DNA of 5,746 bases, taken from Reyranella sp. Its GTDB lineage: Bacteria > Pseudomonadota > Alphaproteobacteria > Reyranellales > Reyranellaceae. How positions within the stretch are numbered: the stretch's first letter is position 1; each line of letters opens with the position of its first letter. The notes beneath the pieces were generated by a model. It saw nothing but the letters and a program-made list of their open reading frames with translations. It was not told the origin of the DNA and did no database searches. Shown in pieces: positions 1-5,746 of the stretch. The position numbers were made by a program, and so were the translations under genes. The DNA lies in assembly GCA_016780605.1 (NCBI GenBank), contig JADHLS010000398.1, positions 1 through 5,746 on the forward strand, written 5' to 3'.

Positions 1-622
1 TCGCCTGCGAGGCCTGCACGAGATTGCCGACGTCGACCTGGCGCGTGCCGGTGCGACCATCGAACGGGGCACGGATGTCGGCATAGATCAGGTTGAGCCT
101 CGCCGATTGCATCACCGCTTCGTCGGCGGCGATCAGCCCCTTCAACGCGTCGACGCGTGCACGCTGGTCATCGCGGAGCTGGAGCGGCTCGTAGCCCTTG
201 GCCGAGGTCTTGACGTAGCGATCGAGGTCGAGCTGCGCGCCGACCAACTTGGCTTCGTTCTGCGCACGATTGGACTGGGCCTGATCGAACGCCGCCTGGA
301 AGGGGCGAGGATCGATCTGGAACAACGGGTCGCCCGCCTTGACGTCCTGTCCTTCCTGGAAGGAGACCTTGACGATCTCGCCGTCGACGCGGGTCCTGAT
401 CACGGCCATGTTGAAGGCTTGCACGGTGCCGATGCCGCGCACGTAGATCGGCACGTTCTGTTTTTGCGCGATCGCAACGGTTACCGGGATGGCGACTTGA
501 CCGGCGGCCGCAGCCGCCGCCGTCCGGTCGCGCCCGTTGTGTTGGAGAAACAGGTAGGCGCCGCCAATGACAACGGCCAGCGCAGCGACCGCACTTGCCT
601 TGGTAAGCAACCCTCTCTTCAT
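1..622 (-). CDS. RND efflux periplasmic adaptor (MdtA/HlyD family), 5' part only
   Basis: This is a membrane-fusion protein of the kind that links an inner-membrane RND pump to an outer-membrane channel for drug or solute export. The ATG at 622-620 opens a frame that runs without a stop for 207 codons and leaves the window at base 1. Residues 1-26 are a basic start followed by a hydrophobic stretch (signal anchor). No lipobox cysteine follows, so it does not look like a lipoprotein. Residues 46-66 (IPVTVA...VRGIGTV) and 77-105 (TRVDGEIVKV, EGQDVKAGDPLFQIDPRPF) form the first half of the lipoyl-like domain. Residues 106-176 are an alpha-hairpin rich in A, Q and D. Residues 177-203 (LNLIYADIRAPFDGRTG, VDVGNLV) are the second lipoyl half. 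These motifs and their order are typical of MdtA. The Shine-Dalgarno sequence is weak (GGTCGGA just before ATG). The gene lies downstream of a dead RND remnant on the same strand. The family is secure; the substrate is unknown. Confidence 0.93.
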   Translation of the reverse strand, partial: MKRGLLTKASAVAALAVVIGGAYLFLQHNGRDRTAAAAAAGQVAIPVTVAIAQKQNVPIYVRGIGTVQAFNMAVIRTRVDGEIVKVSFQEGQDVKAGDPLFQIDPRPFQAAFDQAQSNRAQNEAKLVGAQLDLDRYVKTSAKGYEPLQLRDDQRARVDALKGLIAADEAVMQSARLNLIYADIRAPFDGRTGTRQVDVGNLVQASQA

Positions 623-687
623 TCCGACCGGCCCCCGTCGGCGAAAGCGGGACCAGTCTACCGACTTCGCGCGATGCTTGCGCTGCC

Positions 688-711
688 AAAAAATGCATCA
701 ACCGCGTCGAT
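688..711 (-). terminator. Possible weak intrinsic terminator between small membrane protein and adaptor gene
   Basis: Read on the minus strand, ATCGAC (711-706), a GCG loop and GTTGAT (702-697) form a six-pair stem with one G-U pair. GCA and a run of six T (693-688) follow. The stem is short and not GC-rich, so termination would be inefficient at best. Its position, between the stop of the small gene (730) and the adaptor start (622), is where a boundary would make sense. It could equally be a chance hairpin. Confidence 0.28.
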
Positions 712-729
712 ATTTGCAGATCAGCACAC

Positions 730-951
730 TCAATGTGTGGCCGCCGGCGCTGCCTCGGCGCAGTTGGTCGCGCGGCTCGTCAGGCAATCCTGCAGAGCGG
801 ACACGCTGCGCAGCCGATCGGCCAGAATGAGACCTGCAACGACCAGCACCACCAAAACAAGCAGCGCGATCAGGCTGTTGCGCCGTCCGGCGCGCTCGCG
901 CTCGCCCTCTTCCTGCTCCAGATACTCTTCCTGTTCGTGGCGGTTCGACAC
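730..951 (-). CDS. Small single-pass membrane protein with two C-terminal cysteines
   Basis: The product is a predicted 73-residue protein starting at GTG (951-949) and ending with TGA (732-730). Residues 1-24 are strongly charged and glutamate-rich ([20 protein letters not shown]). Residues 25-45 are a single hydrophobic helix ([18 protein letters not shown]). A short tail follows with the pattern LQDC-x7-C (Cys56 and Cys64). From memory, small alphaproteobacterial proteins of unknown function often end in a similar LQDC...RTNC tail; I cannot confirm this here. By the positive-inside rule the arginines before the helix place the N-terminus in the cytoplasm, leaving the two cysteines on the periplasmic side where they could form a disulfide. 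The start is uncertain: the frame is open upstream and continues without a stop into the last transmembrane part of the RND remnant, so the protein might instead be made as a fusion. AGCGGA about five bases before the GTG is only a modest ribosome site. The function is unknown. Confidence 0.6.
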   Translation of the reverse strand: MSNRHEQEEYLEQEEGERERAGRRNSLIALLVLVVLVVAGLILADRLRSVSALQDCLTSRATNCAEAAPAATH

Positions 952-1812
952 TGTCCGCTCAGTCCGCGGCGCGAGTGCGGCCTGCGACGGCGATCCGGCC
1001 GCCGCCGGCACGACCTCCGGAACCCGCCCGGGCTGACGGCGCTTGCCGCTCAGCCAATGGGCGAAACGGTCGAGATAGAGGTAAATGACCGGCGTCGTGT
1101 AGAGCGTGAGCCACTGCGAGACCAGCAATCCGACGACGATGGCGATGCCGAGCGGCCGACGGAGCTCCGAGCCCGCCCCTTGGCCGATGGCAAGCGGCAG
1201 GCCGCCGCCGATGGTGGCGAAGGTCGTCATCATGATCGGCCGGAAGCGCAGAGTCGATGCTATAGCCCGCCACGTATATGACGCCGAACGCGCCGATCAG
1301 GGCGGGCGGCACGGTGATCGACGGGATGATGGTGATCCCAGGCGACGCAGGAAGATGAAGATCACGATCGCCACTGGGCCAACGGTGAGGATCAGCGTGA
1401 ACTCGACGTCGGACATCGAATCGCGGATCGACTGCGAGCGGTCGGACACCAGCTCGACATGCACCGACTGCGGCACCGAGGCCAGCAGGCGCGGCATCAT
1501 GGACTTGGTCCGGTCGAACGATCTCGACGGTGTTGGCGCCCGGTTGGCGGAAGATCAACAACAGTTCGCCGCGCTTGCCGTCGTACCAGGCGCCATAGCG
1601 CGGCGCCTCGGTGGCGTCGATCACTGCGGCGACGTCCTGCAGCTTGACCGGCGCGCCGTTGCGCTAGGCGACGATGATGTGGCGATAGGACTTCGCCTGG
1701 AAGAGCTGGTCGTTGGTGTCGATGGTGATCGACTGCTGGTCGTTCTCGAGTTTGCCTTTGGCTTGGTTGACGGTGCGCCGGCGACGGCGCGGCGCACACG
1801 CGACGCCAGTTT
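952..1812 (-). pseudogene. Decayed RND multidrug efflux pump (MdtB/MdtC-like), internally deleted and frameshifted
   Basis: Pieces of an inner-membrane RND transporter can be read in order across two frames. KLAS and VRRAVAGA (1812-1774) are followed, after a one-base loss near 1772, by VNQAKGKLENDQQSITIDTN and QLFQAKSYRHIIVA. A TAG at 1666-1664 then stands where the family usually has a tyrosine codon. RNGAPVKLQDVAAVIDATEA to VEIV continues in that frame. One extra base at about 1517-1518 shifts to DRTKSMMPRLL...VAIVIFIFLRR. A further one-base change near 1336-1342 shifts to [16 protein letters not shown] and YVAGYSID. At about 1253-1256 the sequence jumps to [18 protein letters not shown]...[13 protein letters not shown], the last transmembrane region. 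In intact MdtB/C homologues these two points lie some 550-600 residues apart, so most of the pump, including the proton-relay helix and second porter half, is gone. The first few hundred residues are also missing. The tail then runs in frame into the small membrane protein. Loss of function is secure; the exact subfamily is not. Confidence 0.9.
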
Positions 1813-1824
1813 GACGCATCTTTT

Positions 1825-1856
1825 CGCGCTGAGTTCCGTTCGCGCCGAGTTCCGTT
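1825..1856. repeat. Two-copy 16-bp tandem direct repeat
   Basis: CGCGCTGAGTTCCGTT (1825-1840) is followed immediately by CGCGCCGAGTTCCGTT (1841-1856). The copies differ at one base (T1830 against C1846). The repeat lies 94 bp before the chosen antiporter start and just outside the recognisable end of the pump remnant. It may be a replication-slippage duplication or a pair of protein-binding sites. A 16-bp period places the copies about one and a half helical turns apart. Confidence 0.85.
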
Positions 1857-1938
1857 GGTGTGCGATCCAGTACTTTCTGCTTTGGCAGCCTCGCTTCCGC
1901 CGCGTGGCTTGCTATACGGGTGTCATCATCTGTGCAGC

Positions 1939-1947
1939 GGGGCAGGA
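1939..1947 (+). promoter_or_regulatory. Ribosome binding site of the antiporter gene
   Basis: GGGGCAGGA lies just before the ATG at 1950. The AGGA part is close (two bases) and the GGGG part is seven bases away. This purine-rich block supports 1950 as the start over the GTG at 1860. The protein length and the position of the first membrane helix agree with that choice. Confidence 0.5.
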
Positions 1948-1949
1948 CG

Positions 1950-3041
1950 ATGGCATCGGGAATTCGAGGATTTGCCTGGCGGGCCTTGCCGCTAGCTGGT
2001 CTCGTTGTTGCCGTCGTGGCCTCCTGGTTCAGCGCGTCGGTGTCGACGCTCGGGCTGGCAGTCGCGGCGTTCGAGCTGGTCGTCTTGATGGCCGTGGTGT
2101 TCGCCTGTGTTTATCACGCGGACGTCATTGCCCACCGCACCGGCGAGCCTTACGGCACGCTGGTGCTGACGGTTGCCGTCACCGTGATCGAGGTCGCGCT
2201 CATCCTGTCGATCATGCTGGCTGGCAAGGGCAATCCATCGCTGGCGCGCGAGACGGTGTTCTCCGTGATCATGGTGGTGTGCAACGGCGTGGTCGGGCTC
2301 TGCCTGATCCTGGGCGGCCTGCGCTATGGCGAGCAGGGCTTCCGGCTGCCTGGCGCCAGCGCCTACCTGGTGGTGCTGATTCCGCTCGCCACCTTGACGC
2401 TGATCCTGCCGACATGGACGACCAGCGTGCCCGGGCCGTTCTACAGCTCGTCGCAGCTCGCTTTCGTGAGCCTGGTGACGATCGTGCTCTACGGCGTCTT
2501 CCTCTATGTCCAGACCGTGCGCCACCGCGACTACTTCCTGTCCGATCTCGGCGGCGCGGCCGAAGATCACGCGACCCTGCCCGGCCCGCGCCAGCTGTGG
2601 GAAAGCATCATCCTGCTGCTCGTCGGGCTGGTCGCCGTCGTGCTGCTGGCCAAGGGGGTGTCAACCTCGATCGAGGAGGTCGTCGAGCGGTTCGATGCCC
2701 CCAACGAGGCGGTCGGCCTCCTGGTCGCGCTGCTGGTGCTGCTGCCCGAGACAGTGGCTGCGTTGCGTGCGGCGCGCCGCAATGAGCTGCAGAAGAGCCT
2801 CAACCTGGCGCTGGGCTCTTCGCTCGCCACCATCGGCCTCACCATTCCGGCGGTCTCGGTGCTGGCAATCGCGCTCGGACAGCCCCTCGAGCTTGGCGTC
2901 GACATGCCCGACACGGTGCTGCTGGTGCTGACCTTCGCCATCAGCCTGGTCACCTTCGGCGGTGGGCGGACCAACATCCTGCCGGGCTTCGTGCATCTCG
3001 TGCTGTTTGCGGTATTCGTTTTCATGGTCTTCGTGCCCTGA
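1950..3041 (+). CDS. Calcium/sodium:proton antiporter, ChaA/y4hA type (CaCA superfamily)
   Basis: This is an inner-membrane cation/proton exchanger. By family it would export Ca2+, Na+ or K+ in exchange for H+, helping cation and pH balance. The product is 363 residues, matching the roughly 365 usual for ChaA and y4hA, with about eleven hydrophobic segments. The first CaCA alpha repeat is at residues 65-92 (GEPYGTLVLTVAVTVIEVAL, with acidic Glu66 and Glu81). The second is at about 254-305 (EAVGLLVALLVLLPETVAAL with Glu267, then LNLALGSSLATIGLTIP). Between the two halves, residues 191-216 form a charged cytoplasmic-type loop (RHRDYFLSDLGGAAEDH). The last helix ends at the C-terminus (FAVFVFMVFVP). 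The start at 1950 is chosen for the purine-rich site before it and the family length. The gene is divergent from the pump remnant. It stands 68 bp before the next gene with no T-run terminator between them, so read-through into that gene is possible. The family is secure; the preferred cation is not. Confidence 0.93.
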   Translation: MASGIRGFAWRALPLAGLVVAVVASWFSASVSTLGLAVAAFELVVLMAVVFACVYHADVIAHRTGEPYGTLVLTVAVTVIEVALILSIMLAGKGNPSLARETVFSVIMVVCNGVVGLCLILGGLRYGEQGFRLPGASAYLVVLIPLATLTLILPTWTTSVPGPFYSSSQLAFVSLVTIVLYGVFLYVQTVRHRDYFLSDLGGAAEDHATLPGPRQLWESIILLLVGLVAVVLLAKGVSTSIEEVVERFDAPNEAVGLLVALLVLLPETVAALRAARRNELQKSLNLALGSSLATIGLTIPAVSVLAIALGQPLELGVDMPDTVLLVLTFAISLVTFGGGRTNILPGFVHLVLFAVFVFMVFVP

Positions 3042-3109
3042 CCGCGGGCCTTGCCGCCGGCTGCCATTCGCGCAAGAACGGACAATCGACCACAGGGGAA
3101 AGACGTCAA

Positions 3110-3853
3110 ATGCCCGATACGACCGTGACGCTGTCCGACGACATTTTCGCCGAGCTGCGCAAGATCGACACGCCCACCATCACCAACGTGGTGGCCACCT
3201 ACCCGAAGAATCCGCTGTGTCTCGGCCTCTACAATCCGTGGACCGAAAATTGGTACACTGACAGCTCGATCCGCTGCCTCTATCCCGAGATGGGGCCGAT
3301 CGTCGGCTACGCGGTGACCTGCGTCTACGGACTGCCCGATCCCAATTTTGCCGGCCGGTTGTCCTTCATGGACGTGGTCGACGCCCTCGATGCCATGAAG
3401 AAGCCGACCATCCTGGTGATCCAGCAGAAATGGCCGCCGGAGATCCACGCCAAGGCCGGCCTGGCGGGTGAGATGATGGTGAGCTCGATGATGGCCGTGG
3501 GCTGCGTCGGCATGATCTCCAACGGCCCTTCGCGCGACATCGACGCCATTCGCAAGCTACGCTTCCAGCTGCTGTTAGGCGGCGTCACGGCTGGCCATGG
3601 CGAGATGGCGGTGCAGGCCGTCAATGTGCCGGTCTCTGTCGGCGGCATGGATGTGGCGCCGGGCGACCTGCTTCACATGGACGAGAACGGCGCGGTGAAG
3701 TTCCCGCCGGCGCATGCCTCGGCGGTCGTCAAGAACGCCCGCGCCATGCTCGACGACGAAGCGCGCCGCCTGTTGCTGTTGCGCAAGGCAAAGTCGGCGG
3801 CAGAAGTGCGCGCGGCCAACTCGGGCGGCGCCTACACGCAGAAGAAGGGCTGA
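3110..3853 (+). CDS. RraA-family protein (HMG/CHA aldolase-like, formerly 'demethylmenaquinone methyltransferase')
   Basis: The product is a predicted cytoplasmic protein of 247 residues. The family includes divalent-metal-dependent aldolases/decarboxylases of 4-hydroxy-4-methyl-2-oxoglutarate and 4-carboxy-4-hydroxy-2-oxoadipate, and the E. coli RNase E inhibitor RraA. The enzyme-type signature is present: GLAGEMM at 117-123, the glycine-spaced strand AVGCVGMISNGPSRD at 129-143 with the Arg142-Asp143 pair known to bind substrate and metal in the aldolases, and VAPGDLLHMDENGAVKFP at 182-199. At 247 residues it is much longer than E. coli RraA (161) and nearer the enzyme branch, so RNase E control is the less likely role. 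The N-terminal part has an unusual tryptophan/tyrosine-rich stretch (NPWTENWYTD, 42-51). A strong ribosome site AGGGGAA (3094-3100) lies nine bases before the ATG and fixes the start. The stop is 10 bp before the cyclase start, so the two are very likely one operon. The exact substrate cannot be told from sequence. Confidence 0.9.
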   Translation: MPDTTVTLSDDIFAELRKIDTPTITNVVATYPKNPLCLGLYNPWTENWYTDSSIRCLYPEMGPIVGYAVTCVYGLPDPNFAGRLSFMDVVDALDAMKKPTILVIQQKWPPEIHAKAGLAGEMMVSSMMAVGCVGMISNGPSRDIDAIRKLRFQLLLGGVTAGHGEMAVQAVNVPVSVGGMDVAPGDLLHMDENGAVKFPPAHASAVVKNARAMLDDEARRLLLLRKAKSAAEVRAANSGGAYTQKKG

Positions 3854-3863
3854 CGCACCCTCC

Positions 3864-5746
3864 ATGACCGAGACCGCGGCCGTGAAGCCCGCACGTTGGG
3901 GCCTGGCGGCGAAGCTGTTCGCCGTGCTGATCCTGCTGGGCGCGGTCGCGATCCTGATCACGGGCTCGCTTGGCTATTTCCGGGCACGCGATGGGCTGGA
4001 GCAGACGATCTTCAATCAGCTCACCGCGACCCGTGAAAGCAAGGCGCATCAAGTCACCATCTACTTTCGTACGATGCGCGCCGACATGCGCCTGCTCGCC
4101 GGATCGAAGATGGTGGTCGACGCCATGCGCGGCTTCCGCGAGGCCGTCGACGAGCTCGATGCCAAGCCGGTGCCCGAGGAGGTCCGTCAGAAGGTAGTGG
4201 GTTGGTACGAGAGCTCTTACATGCCCATGGTCCGCCGCCTGCTCGGTCCCGAAACGCCCATGCAGGAGTTTTTGCCGGTCGGATCGGCTCCTTATTTCCT
4301 GCAGGACTGGTACATCGTTGAAAATCCCTATCCCAAGGATCGGCGGAAGCTGGTCGATGTGGCGGGCGATGACAGTACCTACAACAAACTGCACGCGCTC
4401 TATCATCCTCTGTTACGCACCGCGGCGGCGACGCTGAACTTCTCCGACCTGATGCTGGTCGATCCTCGCAGCGGCCGCGTCATCTACGGCGTGGAGAAGG
4501 AGGCCGACTTCGGCACGTCGCTTAGGGCAGGGCCGTACCGTACGTCCAATCTCGCGGCGGCGGCGGCGCGCTGCGGCCAGGAGCCCGATCCGTCGATGAC
4601 CTGCCTGGAGGACTTCGTCGAATACCCGCCGGCCGACGGCGCCCCCCAGGCCTTCATGGCCGCGCCGGTGATCGACCACGGCGCGGTCATCGGCGTCCTG
4701 GTGGCGCAGCTTTCGATCGATGAGCTCGACAACATTGTCACCGGCGGCAAGCGCTGGCAGCACGAGGGCTTCGGCGCCACCGGCGAGGCCTACCTGGTTG
4801 GACCAGACTACCTCGTTCGCTCCAGTCCTCGCCTGTTCTTCGAGAACCGCGATCGCTACTTCGAGGAGCTGAAGGGCGGCCAGACACCCGAGCACGACAT
4901 CGACGACATTCGCCGCTACGGCACGCCGATCATGCAGCAGCGTGTCGACACGGCGGCGAGCCACGCCGCTCTCGGCGGCGTCGAGGGCACCGGCGAGATC
5001 CTGGGTTATCAGGGCAGGCCAGTCCTGGCCTCGTGGGGGCCGGTTCGCGTCTCGGGTGTCAAATGGGCGCTGATCACCAAAGTCGATTCGTCGGAGGCCT
5101 TCGCTCCGGTGCACAAGCTGGAGCGGGAGCTGATGATCGTGGGTGGCGTGGCGCTGCTGATCGTGCTGGCGACCGCTGCCTGGCTCTCGAGCTCGCTGAT
5201 GGGGCCGCTGCGGGAGCTTACGGCCGGCGTACGCCGCTTCGCTGCCGGTGAGGGCAACGTCCACGTACCGGTGCGAACGCAAGACGAGATCGGCCAGCTC
5301 TGCCAGGCCTTCAACGGCATGGTCGACGAGATCAGCGAGAAAAACATCGTCATCGAGAATAAGAACCGGGAGAATGAGGAGCTCTTGCTGAACGTGCTGC
5401 CGGCGCCGATCGCCAATCGGCTGCGCGGGGGCGAAAAGGGCATCGCCGATGGCTTCGCCGAAGTCACGGTGGCCTTTGCCGACTTGGTGGGCTTCACCGC
5501 CATGTCGTCCGAAATGCCGCCAGCCGAGGTCGTGTCTCTGCTAAATGGGCTGTTCAGCCGCTTCGACGAAGCCGCTCACGAGCTCGGCATCGAGAAGATC
5601 AAGACCGTGGGTGACGCCTACATGGCGGTATGCGGACTGCCGGTCCCGGTGCCGGATCACGCCGCGCGGATGGCGCGCATGGCGATCCGCATGGTCCACA
5701 TCACCCGCGAGCATGCGCTCGATCACAAGGTGTCGATGAAACTACG
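3864..5746 (+). CDS. Membrane-bound class III adenylate cyclase with periplasmic sensor and HAMP, 3' end missing
   Basis: This is a predicted transmembrane receptor that makes cyclic AMP from ATP in response to an external signal. The 627 codons seen are open to the window edge. Residues 15-37 are the first membrane helix. Residues 39-421 are a large periplasmic sensor, probably double-Cache, with ENPYPKDRRKLVDVAGDD at 153-170, HALYHP at 177-182, LMLVDPRSGRVIYGV at 196-210 and DFGTSLRAGPY at 215-225. Residues 422-446 are the second helix. HAMP follows at about 443-495 (Pro448, DEIG 474-477). The coupling segment NVLPAPIANRLRGGE is at 510-524. The catalytic domain begins near 532 and contains both metal aspartates, Asp540 (FADLVGFT) and Asp584 (KTVGDAYMAV). 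Lys580 stands where adenylate cyclases have the adenine-selecting lysine and guanylate cyclases have glutamate. The second specificity residue and the transition-state Asn/Arg lie beyond the window. There is no clear ribosome site; AGAAGAAGGG lies within the previous gene's end, suggesting translational coupling across the 10-bp gap. Confidence 0.93.
   Translation, partial: MTETAAVKPARWGLAAKLFAVLILLGAVAILITGSLGYFRARDGLEQTIFNQLTATRESKAHQVTIYFRTMRADMRLLAGSKMVVDAMRGFREAVDELDAKPVPEEVRQKVVGWYESSYMPMVRRLLGPETPMQEFLPVGSAPYFLQDWYIVENPYPKDRRKLVDVAGDDSTYNKLHALYHPLLRTAAATLNFSDLMLVDPRSGRVIYGVEKEADFGTSLRAGPYRTSNLAAAAARCGQEPDPSMTCLEDFVEYPPADGAPQAFMAAPVIDHGAVIGVLVAQLSIDELDNIVTGGKRWQHEGFGATGEAYLVGPDYLVRSSPRLFFENRDRYFEELKGGQTPEHDIDDIRRYGTPIMQQRVDTAASHAALGGVEGTGEILGYQGRPVLASWGPVRVSGVKWALITKVDSSEAFAPVHKLERELMIVGGVALLIVLATAAWLSSSLMGPLRELTAGVRRFAAGEGNVHVPVRTQDEIGQLCQAFNGMVDEISEKNIVIENKNRENEELLLNVLPAPIANRLRGGEKGIADGFAEVTVAFADLVGFTAMSSEMPPAEVVSLLNGLFSRFDEAAHELGIEKIKTVGDAYMAVCGLPVPVPDHAARMARMAIRMVHITREHALDHKVSMKL

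Larger units (their letters stand above)
1813..1949. other. Non-coding junction between pump remnant and antiporter gene
   Basis: No convincing coding sequence is seen here on either strand. It probably contains the promoter of the antiporter gene. TATACG at 1913-1918 is a possible -10 box, but no good -35 element stands 16-18 bases upstream, so I do not call a promoter. The stretch also contains the 16-bp tandem repeat. An upstream GTG at 1860 would extend the antiporter by 30 residues of unhelpful composition and is not favoured. Confidence 0.5.

Noticed and set aside
168..701. Minus-strand open frame of 177 codons in the adaptor region
   Set aside because: It is in a different frame from the adaptor, whose motifs and start at 622 are clear. 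Its product is arginine-rich with no motif.
725..739. CACAC-TCAAT-GTGTG inverted repeat at the end of the small gene
   Set aside because: It has only five pairs and no T-run on either side, so it is not a credible terminator or operator on its own.
107..1036. Plus-strand open frame of 309 codons opposite the adaptor and small protein
   Set aside because: The minus strand holds a clear MdtA-type protein here. The plus frame has no recognisable domain and becomes serine/arginine-rich.
1882..1918. TTGGCA and TATACG as a promoter for the antiporter
   Set aside because: The spacer is 25 bases, too long for a sigma-70 type promoter, and no better -35 element is at the right distance.
1106..2785. 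Long plus-strand open frame of 559 codons
   Set aside because: It crosses the pump remnant on the opposite strand and then lies in another frame of the antiporter. Its translation is arginine-rich and low in recognisable motifs, as expected of a GC-rich shadow frame.
3042..3109. Terminator between the antiporter and RraA genes
   Set aside because: The GC-rich bases after the stop do not form a clear stem followed by a T-run, so no terminator is called and read-through remains possible.
2567..3448. Minus-strand open frame of 293 codons across the antiporter and RraA genes
   Set aside because: It spans two well-supported plus-strand genes and the gap between them, and its translation is low-complexity S/R/T-rich in one half.
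4413..5282. Minus-strand open frame of 289 codons opposite the cyclase
   Set aside because: The plus-strand cyclase has clear motifs across the same bases. The minus-strand translation is rich in R, A, H and D with no family signature.

Overview
The window is GC-rich (roughly 60-65% G+C by eye) with strong third-position GC bias. It looks like chromosomal DNA of an alphaproteobacterium, probably of the Rhizobiales or Rhodospirillales type. That guess rests on the y4hA/ChaA-like antiporter, the MdtA/RND genes and the long sensory class III cyclase. No marker gene fixes the taxon.

Left part, minus strand (1-1812). This is a damaged multidrug-efflux locus. Reading right to left it holds a decayed RND pump gene (952-1812), a 73-residue single-pass membrane protein (730-951), a weak possible terminator (688-711), and the intact 5' part of an MdtA/HlyD-type periplasmic adaptor gene that leaves the window at base 1. 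The RND remnant has at least three frameshifts, one in-frame stop, and a large internal deletion that joins the early transmembrane region to the last one. It cannot make a working pump. The pump served by the adaptor, if there is one, must lie beyond base 1 or elsewhere.

Junction (1813-1949). A 137-bp non-coding stretch contains a two-copy 16-bp tandem repeat. It separates the minus-strand remnant from the plus-strand genes.

Right part, plus strand (1950-5746). Three genes lie head to tail: a ChaA/y4hA-type Ca2+(Na+,K+)/H+ antiporter (1950-3041), an RraA-family protein resembling HMG/CHA aldolase (3110-3853), and a membrane-bound class III adenylate cyclase (3864-5746, truncated by the window edge). 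The gaps are 68 and 10 bp. The last pair is almost certainly co-transcribed and may be translationally coupled. The cyclase combines a large periplasmic sensor, HAMP, a coupling helix and the start of the catalytic domain, and it has the adenine-selecting lysine. A link between the aldolase-like enzyme and the sensor is suggested only by spacing.

I found no RNA gene, CRISPR array, insertion sequence or clear new defence or mobile system. The points most worth a second look are the pump remnant fused in frame to the small protein, the tandem repeat, and the RraA-cyclase pair.
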